In this document: positions 35,060 to 45,697 of the stretch, piece after piece
How positions within the stretch are numbered: position 1 is the stretch's first letter
How the letters are laid out: every line of letters starts with the position of its first letter
Origin: Spongilla lacustris
Taxonomy: Eukaryota; Porifera; Demospongiae; Spongillida; Spongillidae
Direction of reading: 5' to 3'
Assembly: GCA_949361645.1 (NCBI GenBank)
Contig: OX442433.1
Span: 2,207,879-2,271,878 of the forward strand
Length of the DNA stretch: 64,000 nucleotides
Translations under genes and position numbers: made by a program
Notes under the pieces: generated by a model
Told to the model about the DNA's origin: nothing
Databases searched by the model: none
The model's input: the letters and a program-made list of their open reading frames with translations, nothing else

Positions 35060-36640
35060 AGGAGCTCAGACAGCCTTGGCTCCTATATTGGCCTACTGCC
35101 AAACATACCAAAAAAAAGTATCTGCAGATGCACCTTTGTATGGCCTAGGGGCAGTTCTGTTGCAGTATGAAACCTGCAGCGCCTTTGCCTTTGATCAATG
35201 ACAGAAACTGAGACGTGCTTTGTGCAGATTGAGAAGAAGGCATTGCTTGGGCAGGCATTAACTTTGCAGACCCTCAGGATAATTACTGAAACAGATCACA
35301 AGTCTCTGATACCACTTGTGGGATCCAAACATTTGGATGCCTTACCACCTCGAATACTCAGATTTCATTTAAGGCTAGCATGATTTGACTATACAATCCA
35401 ACATGTACCTGGTAAACTGCTAGTCACTATCACGTACCTCACTATCAAATGCACACTGTAGTGTTGAAGGATCAGGAACCCGAATACATCATGGAAGTAT
35501 GTGTCAAGTGCCTGCCGGATACACATGTTCTTCCGTAATGAAATACTGCATGTAAGAATGGCCTGACAAGCATCACATCGAATCAGCTCTCAAGCTATAT
35601 TGGAAGGTTCAAGGGGAGCTAACCGTTCATCAGAATTGCTACATGGCCAGCACATTGTGGTACATAAGTTTCTCCGCAAAGGAAGACTTTATCATGGACA
35701 CAAGGGGATCCAAAGATGTAGGCTCAGAGCTGATTGTTCTGTATGGTGCCAGGGGTTAAAAAAAACTCCTGGTTGAGCGTTGTCCAGTGTGTGTCAGACA
35801 GTGTGCACCATACTACGAACCACTAATATCCACACCCCTACCAGACTACCCTTGGCAAAAGTGTAAAAAAATTTTTTCACATTTAAATTGTTGGTTGTGG
35901 ACTATTTTTCACCGTACTGAGATGTAATTCAACTTACATCTATAATTACTTCAGGCAGTGTTGTGGAAGCACTAAAAGCGAGCATACAACATGGAGCATC
36001 CCAGAAACAGTCAATGGTCCTCAACATGCTCCTGAGGAATTTGCCAAATTTGCTATGGAATTAGCTTTATCCATACAACTAGCAGCCCACATTTGCCACA
36101 AAGTAAAGGCCACATGGAACATAGTGTCTGTATGCTGGCAGTGAAAAATCTGCTGGTGAAATTGTGGGATCCATATTTTACGATGTACTGGTCTCCAGTT
36201 GAGCTGCTGATGGGAAGGCCGAAGGTGTCCTTGTATACATTTGCCACTGGTGCTAGTGCAATTCAAACCAAACTGGCCTTACCTAAAGACATTCTAAATG
36301 CAGGAGACAATAGTGGGATTTATGGTCCCATTGCTTGCAGAAGGTTCAGACGTGTGGGTAACAGTGAAGGATAGTATCCTAAGTACATGTACGATGTACT
36401 TTGAGTGACTGAACACGCAGATACCCCTTGTTGATGTGCATCCCAACAGACTGCATCTTAAAGCATACAAGCCAAGCTAGGGGTAAATACTGATGACGAT
36501 ACTGAATTGGAGATGAGAACTATAGGGAAAAATGACTCTCAACAGAAACCAGTTAGCGTGCCACTTAGTCCTTCACACCGTGTCATGACCAGGACAAGAA
36601 CTGGAACAGTTATCCGCTCTCCTGATAGGTTTTGATTGAC
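35060..36640 (+). pseudogene. Old Ty3/gypsy pol remnant
   Basis: Translation in shifting frames gives, in order: an RNase H piece (SADAPLYGLGAVLLQY, then ETDHKSLIPL and DALPPRILRFHLRL); an integrase finger remnant (VERCPVCVRQCAPYYEP); a DDE-region remnant (TTSSPHLPQSKGHMEHSV); and PVELLMGRPK. That is the C-terminal half of a gypsy Pol. Stops are frequent and no LTRs were found. It is related to, but much older than, the element at 4.9-9.3 kb, and it lies on the opposite strand. Confidence 0.8.
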
Positions 36641-38041
36641 CCTGTAGGAAATAGAGATGAGTTGTGCATGCGTTTGGTGTGCTCAATATTATAATTTTTG
36701 CAAAACACTACGTATCCAAGGGCTTGACATATGCAGAGCAACTAAACTTTATCAGTTTTAGTTGAACAAAAGCCTTTTTTATCAGACAAATTCTGTTGCA
36801 TCTCAAGTGGTGTCCCTGATAAATCAGGTTTTTATGTGATGCGAACTGGGCTGAATGTTTGGTGCATATTAACAGGAACCATACATCAGGTCAACTTTTA
36901 GGTTTACATGTACTTGAAGGCCATACATCAAATAAAAGGTGGATGCATTAACACTTACCTGCACCTTCATTGTAATTGTTTCGTAGAGAGGTTTAATTGA
37001 CTAGACATGGTATCTACAGTTGTTAAGATGGATTTGGACAAGTGTATACAGAGGGTATATTCATGCTAGTATACAGGTTTTGAGTATCTGGTGCAGATTT
37101 CCTTCAAACCCTAAATTACCTTGCTTGATCTGATCTGAGTGTGTATAGTTTCCCTGGTTGAAATTTAAGGCCAGGCTGTCTTAGACAGTACCTTTGAAGG
37201 TCTGGTCTATCACAATGGTATATCCCAACCTTAGGTGATTAATTGTGAATATAGGTTGCTTTACAATCTCACAAAATGGTATTACTGAGCACAAAAAGAC
37301 AAAAGGCTTTGTACAATGTACACATAAGAGTACATGGTATCATGGTATGGTTATACATACATGTACACCAGCTGTGCCCCTGTGTCAATGTAAAGTAGGA
37401 AGCTGCATTACCCCTAACTGGGCTTTTTAAAGCAGTTGAGTGCATTGGGGATATAAGACTAAAAGCAAGCATTGAAAAATAACATTTGGAGTTGGGACCT
37501 ATTGGGAGCCTCAGGATTTACTACCTCATGAGGAACAGACAAAGGCTGATGTTGGCCACGCTGATCTACCTGCTGAGGTACAGCACATATAATATTCTTG
37601 ACAAACAAGACCACTCAATAGATAAGGGAGCAGTGTAAGAGTAAATCTGTGCAATAGTCTGTCAGCTGCACATGTCAGCAACCGCTGAACTCTGATCAGA
37701 CTGCCAGTCTGTTAATATTGACTAAGGAGGTCTATATAGTAGCCCTAAATAGGGACCTGCAATGGGTTGCGTTCACGATTGAGTGCTTTAGGCCACTGAA
37801 ATTGGGCTACTGCATGTATGTGAACATCAGCTCAGTATTTGGTTGCAGGGTGAATAGAGAGTCCTAATACACCATCAGTGCACTGTTAATGTGCAGATAT
37901 AATAGTTTATATATCTAAAGCTCAACACATTCCAATGTTTAATGAATGTTATGTATTTTTATTTATGTATGACATTGTAGATATCTACATAAAATTTTTC
38001 TGTATTATAATTATGAAAATTAAATTACTATTACTTCACAG
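36641..38041. other. No gene recognised; upstream region of the TRAF-like gene
   Basis: No coding signal was found. One or more 5' exons of the TRAF-like gene probably lie here, because its main exon appears to begin at a splice acceptor, but I could not place them. Confidence 0.4.
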
Positions 38042-39248
38042 TGATGGAGGTTATGAATGTGAATTTGTTGATGTCCCTCACGATGATGATCACTGTGTCA
38101 TCTGTCTTCTCCCGGCACGAAACCCTCAACAAACCAAGTGTGAGTGTGCCAAGCTTTACTGCAAGTCATGTTATGACAACTTGAAAAGCACTTCAGGGAA
38201 ATGTCCCACATGTCGTCGAAAACTAGATGCATTTCCTGATAGGAAGAGTGCTAGAAAGGTTAACAGTCTGAGGGTGAAGTGTACCTCTATAGGCTGCCCC
38301 TGGATAGGTGAGCTGGGATCACTTAATGATCATCTTCAAACATGTTGGTATGTTCTGGTGCTCTGTACTAATGGCTGCAAAGAGCACATAGTTCGTGATA
38401 AGCATCTCTTGCATTGTGCTGAAGAGTGTCCACTTCGACGGCACATGTGTAAGCATTGCAAAGCAGAAGGGCCATATCAGGAGATGATTAGTGGCCACCT
38501 TGGTAAGTGTCCTGATCTGATGGTACCCTGTCCTAACAGTGGGTGTAAAGTGAGCACAAAGAGAAAGGACATGGCTTTCCATCACTCAGAGTGTCCACAT
38601 GTGAATATCAAATGTCCATTTATGGATATAGGGTGCACCTACACATCATCAAGAGCTACAATGGCAGATCACAAAGCCAGCTCCAGTGGTCACCATCTTG
38701 ACCTAGCGATGTTACAACTAAAGAAACAAGTCACAAATCTGGAAATGCTCTGCACCCCACAAGTGATTAAATTGTCACAATTTCGTCAATTGAAAGCAAA
38801 TAATAATACATGGTACAGTCCAGGATTTTATACCCATACCAGTGGCTATAAGATGTGTATTCAAGTATATCCCAATGGATGTGGTATTGGCGATGCTAAA
38901 GATACACACATGTCCGTGTTCCTGTACCTGATGAAGGGAGAGTACGATGACACCCTCACATGGCCAATCAGGTACAAGTGCACAATCACCCTTCTCAACC
39001 AACTCCTAGATGCAGATCACCATGTGAGCACTTTTTTAAACAACAAATCTAAATGTGATAAAAACAATAACAGAGTGCTAATTGATGAGCGTAGTGAAGG
39101 ATGGGGACTAGCACAGTTCATTGCCAATGAAAAGCTCCAGGAAAATCAGCAATGTCAGTATTTGATGGATGACAGCCTCTACTTTAGGGTACAAGTGGAA
39201 ATCATGCCTACTGTCAAACCATGGCTTGTACCAACTTTGCGCTCATAA
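38042..39248 (+). CDS. TRAF-like signalling adaptor (RING, TRAF zinc fingers, MATH)
   Basis: This single long exon ends at a TAA after LVPTLRS. It encodes a RING-like finger (CVICLLPAR, CECAKLYCKSC, CPTC), several TRAF-type zinc fingers over about 150 residues (CPWIGELGSLNDHLQTC, ECPLRRHMCKHC, CPNSGC, ECPHVNIKCP), a short linker helix (LQLKKQVTNLE) and a C-terminal MATH domain of about 150 residues (NTWYSPGFYTHTSGYKMCI, then LYFRVQVEI). TRAFs couple membrane receptors to ubiquitin-dependent NF-kB/JNK signalling. The RING position normally held by His appears to be Lys (CAKLYC against CGHxxC). An acceptor (tacttcacag) precedes TGATGGAGG at 38042, so the hydrophobic reading upstream (from 37935) is probably intron and a 5' exon is missing. 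The closest look-alikes I know are sponge TRAF expansions. Confidence 0.9.
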
Positions 39249-39959
39249 GTCACAGCACACAATTACTACAGATGTAGACAGTAGTGTGTTAGTTGTGTAC
39301 AGTTTGTATGTATGTGTAGTGTTTGTGTAGTAGTCATTTGCAGGTCAAGCAATCAAATATGAAATATTATTAAATATTAAGCAATCAATTATTAAATAAT
39401 ATTGTGAATATCTACGAACATACATTAATAAGCCAATTGCGTTATTTTCATTCTGCGATAGCATGCTGTTTCCTAAGAGAGAAACCTTTTGCTATCTAAT
39501 CAGTGCATGCAATTGTCAAAAATTTCAAACCCTCACGGTGTGCATGATTGGAAGGGTGGCACTATTAAGTGTAATGGCAAAGAAGAAGTTGACATTGGTA
39601 CTCCCGGCACATATCTATAGGGGATGGGGGGGAGGAGGCCTTACAAGTTCATCATCATTTTATATGAACATTTGCTGGGCACTGGCAGTTGATGAGCACC
39701 CCATATATACCTGAACTAGAGGGAGGACTTAAGCAATAGGACTGATCTGAAAGATGCAGAGGGAAGAACACCCTGAAGTGCTCAAATGCCGTACAGCACA
39801 ATGTTTGGGGTGAATTGTAGTCTCATACATGTACCAATCAGCTTAGTCTACTATAGAGTTCACCTTGGACTCATTTGGCTAATGGGAGAAAGGTTTCAAT
39901 TCAGTTTTCTCCCTTGGCATACAACTATAAACTTGTGTTTATGTTTTTGAAATTTAACA
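39249..39959. other. No gene; 3' flank of the TRAF-like gene
   Basis: The region is AT-rich with short frames only. A possible polyadenylation region follows the stop codon. Confidence 0.45.
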
Positions 39960-40495
39960 AACATTGCAATTGCAGAAATATATTGGGTCGGAAGACCCCC
40001 CCCCCCCCCCCAACCTGGGACTGTCATTCCAAAGGTTTAAGTCAAAGTGAAGCGTATTGTTTTAATACTGCATTAGCTTCTGATTTAATGAGAATATCAG
40101 TATTTAATAAGAAATAATGTTGTGCGATTAATTAACTTTAATTTAACTATGGATCAAGTTTACATTACTAAAATACATAAGTGGAACATAATACAATGTA
40201 TATCACAAGTAACTTATTTTATTATAACCTATGTTTATTAAAACACTAAGACTATAAGTCACAAGATGTGGTTGGTGGGACACATCTGGCCAAAATTGCC
40301 CTGGCATTCTGCCTTATGAGGATGAGGCTAAGGCGACTGAACATGGTTGATCATGAAATCACGTGAGTTTGCCCAGAACAAGGCGTGACAACAAAAGAAA
40401 ATTTTGAACTGGATATTGCATGCAGGGAAAGAAATGAAATGAGTACTATGACCTCAATTTCAAGGGTTAGCAAAATTTGTTTAACTCAGGATAAT

Positions 40496-40558
40496 AGTTA
40501 GACACTGGAATTGAGGGATTCTAAATCACGTGGATCCCGAAGGTGACAGTGTCTAACT
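40496..40558. repeat. Inverted repeat with 12-bp perfect arms
   Basis: agttagacactg (40496-40507) pairs with cagtgtctaact (40547-40558) around a 39-nt loop. It is present in unit A but absent at the matching place of unit B. It could be the end of, or a whole, small foldback insertion. Confidence 0.6.
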
Positions 40559-41004
40559 GATTTAGACTATAGCAACGCGCACGTCGATATGTACATGCGT
40601 ACTGTACCGTTTAAATTCTATTGCACATGCGCGGTTTCCGTATCAACGATAAAAAGTTATGTGCAAATTTGTTGACTTACTCGTTGAGAGGGTTTAAAAA
40701 ATACTACTCCGATATCGGTGTTCGAGCTAGTGCATGTACGTACTCTTAGACTAACGAGGTCTCTACGCAAAATATGGTACCTACAATCGACCAATCAGAT
40801 TGCGAGATTCCATTATGCTATAGCCTAAAGAGTTTTAATTATCAAGCAAAATTAATGATGAAATAACACGATGTATCACTACCACACATAAACTCATTAT
40901 TAAAAAAAGTTACTCAATCATTCTTCTTTGGTTCCAGGCCCAAAAGCCCCAATATCTTCAAGTGGTTGAAGTGACATCCTATTGTTTGGCGGTATCAACA
41001 TAAT

Positions 41005-42844
41005 GATTTTTCAAGCCATGTTTGTTTTATGATGGGGGTTATTTTCATATAATGTGGGTGGAACAGATGGTGTTTGGTGATTGAGAGCTCCTGTAAAAAT
41101 GGTCCAAAACTATGTCTGCTGTATTTGCCACTCCATCCATAACTTGTACGAAAAGTCATAGCATGCATGGGTTTTCATTTCATTAATAACATAAATAGTC
41201 ATATCATACTGTTTGTGCATATACATGTATCATACATGTAATTTGCAATTGCAATTCACAACACTAAGAATGATTGTACACATAAATCAGTCCGAAACCT
41301 TTGCCTATGGTTGGAGACAGTAGAAATGAATTTTTAAAAAGGAATTTGAAATACACTGGCACTTACGCTTTTCAATTTTTCTTCCTCATATAGAACACTG
41401 AGCTCAGCATAATATTTACAAACATTTCTAATGTATGCAGCCTGCACACGTATTTTGTTTTTCAAATATGAAACCTATAATGTTTACTGGTAATGGGATT
41501 TTTGCACAGAAATTTCGTCTTGTAGGCTCACATTTTGTGTGCTTTTTCGTAGTGGACAACTGTTCTCTTGGAAACTGCTAAAAAAAAAAAATCTTTACTG
41601 GATCACTGATGTTATATTGCTTGCCTGGAATGTTCTGCAACAGTGACTTCTTCAAGTTCACACAATGGAATTGACATATTTATGACAGAATCATAAAATG
41701 CAGCCACAGCTAACTTACTGCCACAAGGGTAGTTATTTTTACATAATGGTGATTCCTTATTAGTTCAGTGGGAAGAAAGCAATTGAAATACAATAATAAT
41801 AATAAATATATTAGTGTATTAAAGTCTTACCATTGGCTCTGGTTTTGGAAATGTGCAATATTTTACCCAATCAGCACTTGGAGCTGTGGGTATGCCAGCT
41901 TCCTGCAAATAGTATTTAGAACACTTCAAGATTTGCCTTGATCCAAACAAATGATATCCAATTAAAATATGTACCTCTCCAATTGTTGCGTGGTTGTCAC
42001 CAACATATTTGTGGCCGCAGTAAGCACAGTTGATTCTGTGTACAAATTACATTATACATTTCACTAACAATGGCACATTGGTAACAAAATTGATATCATC
42101 CATAAGTGTAAAACACTTCACATTTATGTATTTAACTAGGAATGAGCTTAATCTTTGATGCACCATTGGGTGCATTTGTTAGCATTTTGATTATGACACA
42201 TGTAACAGTGTTAATCTTCCATCTCAATTTTACTATGTACCTATTGGAACATTGGAAGGCTTTGCTCATCATATTTAAATTTGATCAATCTTATGATGCA
42301 AGTGGCATCATAAATACATGTACATCAGGTTGTCTTTTTACAATGGAATGTTCTTTTTAATAAGTCAATATCTGTCCATACATCGTTATTTTCAGTACCC
42401 AATTTAACAAAACACATTTAACAGGCTATATTTGTGATGTTCGTTGAAACAATACCTACTTGTCATCCTTCTCAGTTGCAGTTACAGCAGACTGGCTTGA
42501 TTTCTGCTGCACATATAGGCTATGAACACACTGACACATTTCCTTTTTACTTATGACATCCTCAGCCTGCAGGTGGGCCTGGAGCTGAGAGAGTGCTGCT
42601 TCCTTCTCAGCTACTGCGGCTTCAAGTTTTTGTTCCAGGTCAAGATTACGTTTTTGCAGTTCAGAATGATTGCTGGAACTGCTGCACTTCCCTGTCACGT
42701 TCTGGTTTTCATTGGTACTCTAAATACATATAAGAACGGTAACATGCAGCCTTGTTTCTTGGAAACTGTACAAGTCACAGTTTTTGAAATAACCACCTTA
42801 ATTAATTTGCTTAAAATGCTGTGATATGCATTATCTTTCTCTTC

Positions 42845-42877
<33 letters not shown>

Positions 42878-44245
42878 ACCCTACCCCCGCTGGACAGCAG
42901 TAGTTAAAATTAAAGGTAATATATGAATTTCCTAGCCCACTTTATTTTTGGCGACCTAGAATATTTAATATATATTATGTCACTATGGAGATACAATTGT
43001 AATATATAAGTAAGTGAATAAAAGCATATTTAAATAATTCATACTTGTTTGAGAACTGAATATAAATTATACGGTTTTCAGTTGCAATTCTCAGCTGTTT
43101 AGAACTAATCTGCGTACTTTTTGGACCCTTTATAAGTTTGCAATCAAATGTAACATGTGTCATCTTCCTCAGTTGCAGTTACAGCAGAATGGCTTGATTT
43201 CTGCTACACGTGTAGGCTATGAACATATATACTGACACGTTTCCTTTTTACTTACGGCATCCTCAGCCTGAAGGTGGGCCTGGAGCTGAGAGAGTGCTGC
43301 TTCCTTCTCAGCAACTGCGGCTTCAAGTTTTTGTTCCAGGTCAAGAATACGTTTTTGCAGTTCAGAGTGATTGCTGGAACTGCTGCACTCCCCTGTCACG
43401 TTCTGGTCTCCATTGATAGTCTACATACATGCATAATAATAACAGTAAGAAACTGGAAACCGTTCGACGTCACAGTTCTTGAAATAACCTCCCCCCCCTC
43501 CCCCTCCCCCCTGCCAAACGAACCGGTTGCTCGCTCATAATACATATAACCAAAAGCACCGATAACTACATGTACAACGGCAGTAGTTATAGTTGAGGGA
43601 ATTTGAATTTTCTAACAGATGTACTTTTATTTCTTTTTGGCGACCGAGCATATCATGTTATAACTATATGGATTTCTGCATATATGCGTTCAATTTGTGC
43701 TCAATAACGCCCACGCCACATACAATCAATAGCACAGCAATTTCCTTTGCTGTAGATGTCAGGAATCGTGCACGATATTATATTTATTGGTTGCTACGTA
43801 CGCGTTGCTATAGAGTAGTTATTTTATACTGAAGTATAACTGATCAAATCCGAGTATACGTCCATTTACTGGATATCTATATAATTATACATGGATATAC
43901 ATGTAGCTAGCGGCGACAGGTTAAACATGTATATATATTTTGTACCCTGCTCGTGCCTGCCAACATTAGGTAATATTATGTCACTATAGAAATACAATTG
44001 TAACATATATACATTGGTGTACATAAGGCCTATTTCTGTTTGACAAGTGAATATAAAATATACACGCTCATCGCTCAGTTACAATTCTCATCCATTTATG
44101 CTTACTTGCACGTATCCTTTCCTTGAACATGCATGCATGCATGTGAGTATTTACTATTTACCCGCCGCTCACTTACCGGAGCAGAGTTTTCTGGCTTCTT
44201 CTTGTTTTGCGTCTTTTTTCTGCCACCAATACACGTATTTCCCAT
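41005..44245 (-). CDS. Unrecognised gene, copy A: MGNTC myristoyl/coiled-coil/zinc-finger protein
   Basis: The exons (minus strand) are 44245-44177, 43420-43256, 42503-42460, 42035-41975, 41902-41831, 41441-41367 and probably 41100-41005. All have GT-AG borders and compatible phases. Exon 1 encodes MGNTCIGGRKK: Gly2 fits an N-myristoylation signal, and Cys5 followed by basic residues could add palmitoylation and membrane contact. Exon 2 is a heptad-like coiled coil (LDLEQKLEAAVAEKEAALSQ). Exon 4 contains INCAYCGHKYVGD, a CxxC finger-like motif; exon 5 ADWVKYC; exon 6 VCKYYAELSVLYEEEK. The predicted length is about 175-200 residues. Exons 2 and 3 are duplicated in tandem (second unit 42719-42555 plus 42503-42460). 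Exon 3 of the upstream unit (at 43200) lacks its donor, and the second exon 2 has ATAAGT instead of GTAAGT. I know no family with this architecture. The final exon frame is uncertain. Confidence 0.65.
42555..42719 (-). pseudogene. Second copy of exon 2 in copy A, donor mutated
   Basis: It encodes the same coiled-coil block as 43420-43256, differing at a few residues (KRNLDL against KRILDL). Its 3' border is GATGTC followed by ATAAGT, so the canonical GT is lost. Translation could then run on through the former 51-nt intron into exon 3 (42503) without a stop, up to the TAG at 42458-42456, and that intron length is a multiple of three. This exon may thus be skipped, or fused by intron retention. 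Confidence 0.6.
42846..42877. repeat. Homopolymer C32
   Basis: This is a run of 32 C within an intron of copy A. Similar runs occur at 49651-49677 (C27, in copy B) and 53039-53061 (G23). The G-rich strand could form quadruplexes, and such runs are also prone to sequencing length errors. Confidence 0.9.
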
Positions 44246-44556
44246 GTCGAGTCTAGTCTGTATAGCTGGACTTGAAGCAAAAATACCCGCAACTCAGAAC
44301 ACAATTAATGTATATATTGCAGTATAGAAACGCGTCTGTTTATACGCGCGTTGGCATGAGTGCACGGGGTATACGTAACCAATCCATGTTAATGGAATTT
44401 TTCCGTGGAGCAATTCATTATGTCTAGTACTATTGCTCTTCCAAACCCGCATACAGTACGCTGTTGCCCCGCTGCTTGTCCTAACAACATAAGCTAGTCC
44501 ATTGAAAGATTCCAATTTTCGCTTCGTACGCAGGGTTTTAGTCTATTGTCCTGAAT

Positions 44557-44601
44557 GTCCACCCGGGGGTACAAACCGTACAGTTGTACACGCGGGTGGA
44601 C
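44557..44601. repeat. Stem-loop with GTCCACCCG / CGGGTGGAC arms
   Basis: The arms (44557-44565 and 44593-44601) are perfectly complementary. Part of the loop (gtaca...tgtac) can pair as well. It sits between the promoter of copy A and unit B. Confidence 0.6.
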
Positions 44602-44637
44602 AGCAAATTTAAAAAGTGCATATATACGGTTATTACC

Positions 44638-44810
44638 GGCCGTACTGGAATACAGGACAAGTCTTTTTAGGATTTGGCCTTTCCATTACGCTCCGACCTA
44701 TCCGTAAATGGATAGGTCCGCTATAGCATGCACGTGGAGTACCAAAAGGATTTTAAGCCTTACTTATCTCGGCCCGATCCTTAAAAGACTTGTTCTGCAA
44801 GCCAGTACCG
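44638..44810. mobile_element. MITE-like foldback element
   Basis: The terminal inverted arms share GTACTGG, then ACAAGTCTTTT, then AGGAT, then GGCC over about 40 bp. An inner perfect hairpin GACCTATCC/GGATAGGTC lies at 44695-44718. It has no coding capacity. The target duplication is unclear. Confidence 0.55.
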
Positions 44811-45241
44811 TTAAATGCAACTAGGTACCTTCTATGACCGAACAGTATAAACGAGGGGCCTGCCCCGGCCTCCCCTACCCTCCACCCCTCCCTTCCCGGC
44901 ACGGGTACACCTATATGTCAATTACAGGAATATATTGGGGCCCCCACCTGAGACTGCTTCTCCATCGGTTAGACTCAAAGTTAAGTGTGTTGTTTTGTCA
45001 TGATCGAGTGTATCTCAGTATTTTAAAGAAATAATGTTGTATAAGTCCTGTAATAATAAACTTAAATCTAACTATGGAAATTATCTGTCAGAACAAGATG
45101 TCACATGCAATCTTTGAACTGGATATTGCAAACAAGAAATGCAGTGAATACTGTAACTTCATCCAGTACCTGGTGAATAATGAATTTCAAGCGTTAACAA
45201 AATTAGTTCAACTTAATTAGGATTATTCAAAAGAGTTTTAA

Positions 45242-45697
45242 TGGACCTTTTGCCTGTGACGTCACGCATGAATTTTGGGGGGTGGGGGGGGGGGGGCAAC
45301 TTTAAAAATGGCATACCTTCACCGTCATAGCTCCTACATGCTTTTCTTTTTAAGTTTTTATTGAGAAGTAAATTATCCCACGTTTCATTTTTGTTGTATT
45401 TCACGATGGAGCTCTGTAAGGGATTTGTATGTAGCGAAACATTGCGGAAGTTGCTAAGGAGACACGGGCAGTCGCGCTTTTCGATTTTTGGGGGGGGGGG
45501 CAACTTCCGGTAACTTGTGCATGAGCGCTGTAACATTTGCACCGCAACTGGCGAAGGTACTTCATTTTGGAATATAGTCAGGCATTCATTTACCATTAAT
45601 TTCGTACTTGCTGTGTTTCTTCGTGAAGTTCCTATAAGGACGTATGTCGTGTCAAACACAACCAATTAATTTGTGACGACAGAAGGCAAAAGGTCCA
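45242..45697. mobile_element. Non-autonomous TIR element, 456 bp
   Basis: The ends are inverted copies: TGGACCTTTTGCCTGTGACG on the left, and ggcaaaaggtcca on the right preceded by gtgacgacag. Unit A at the equivalent point (about 40838) reads gagttttaattatcaagc with no element, so it acts as an empty site. A 150-codon minus frame (45665-45213) crosses the element and contains two proline runs produced by poly-G tracts. I do not regard it as a gene. Confidence 0.6.

Larger units (their letters stand above)
39960..44560. repeat. Segmental tandem duplication, unit A
   Basis: Unit A shares long stretches, exon and intron alike, with unit B at about 44900-50750, in the same orientation. Matched landmarks include 39970 with 44930 (gaaatatattggg against ggaatatattggg), 40410 with 45118 (tttgaactggatattgca), and all exons of the MGNTC gene up to the promoter regions (44330-44520 with 50480-50680). 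Insertions differ between the units. Confidence 0.85.

Noticed and set aside
45213..45665. 150-codon minus ORF
   Set aside because: It spans a TIR element and its poly-G tracts (proline runs), extends past the element end, and has no motif.
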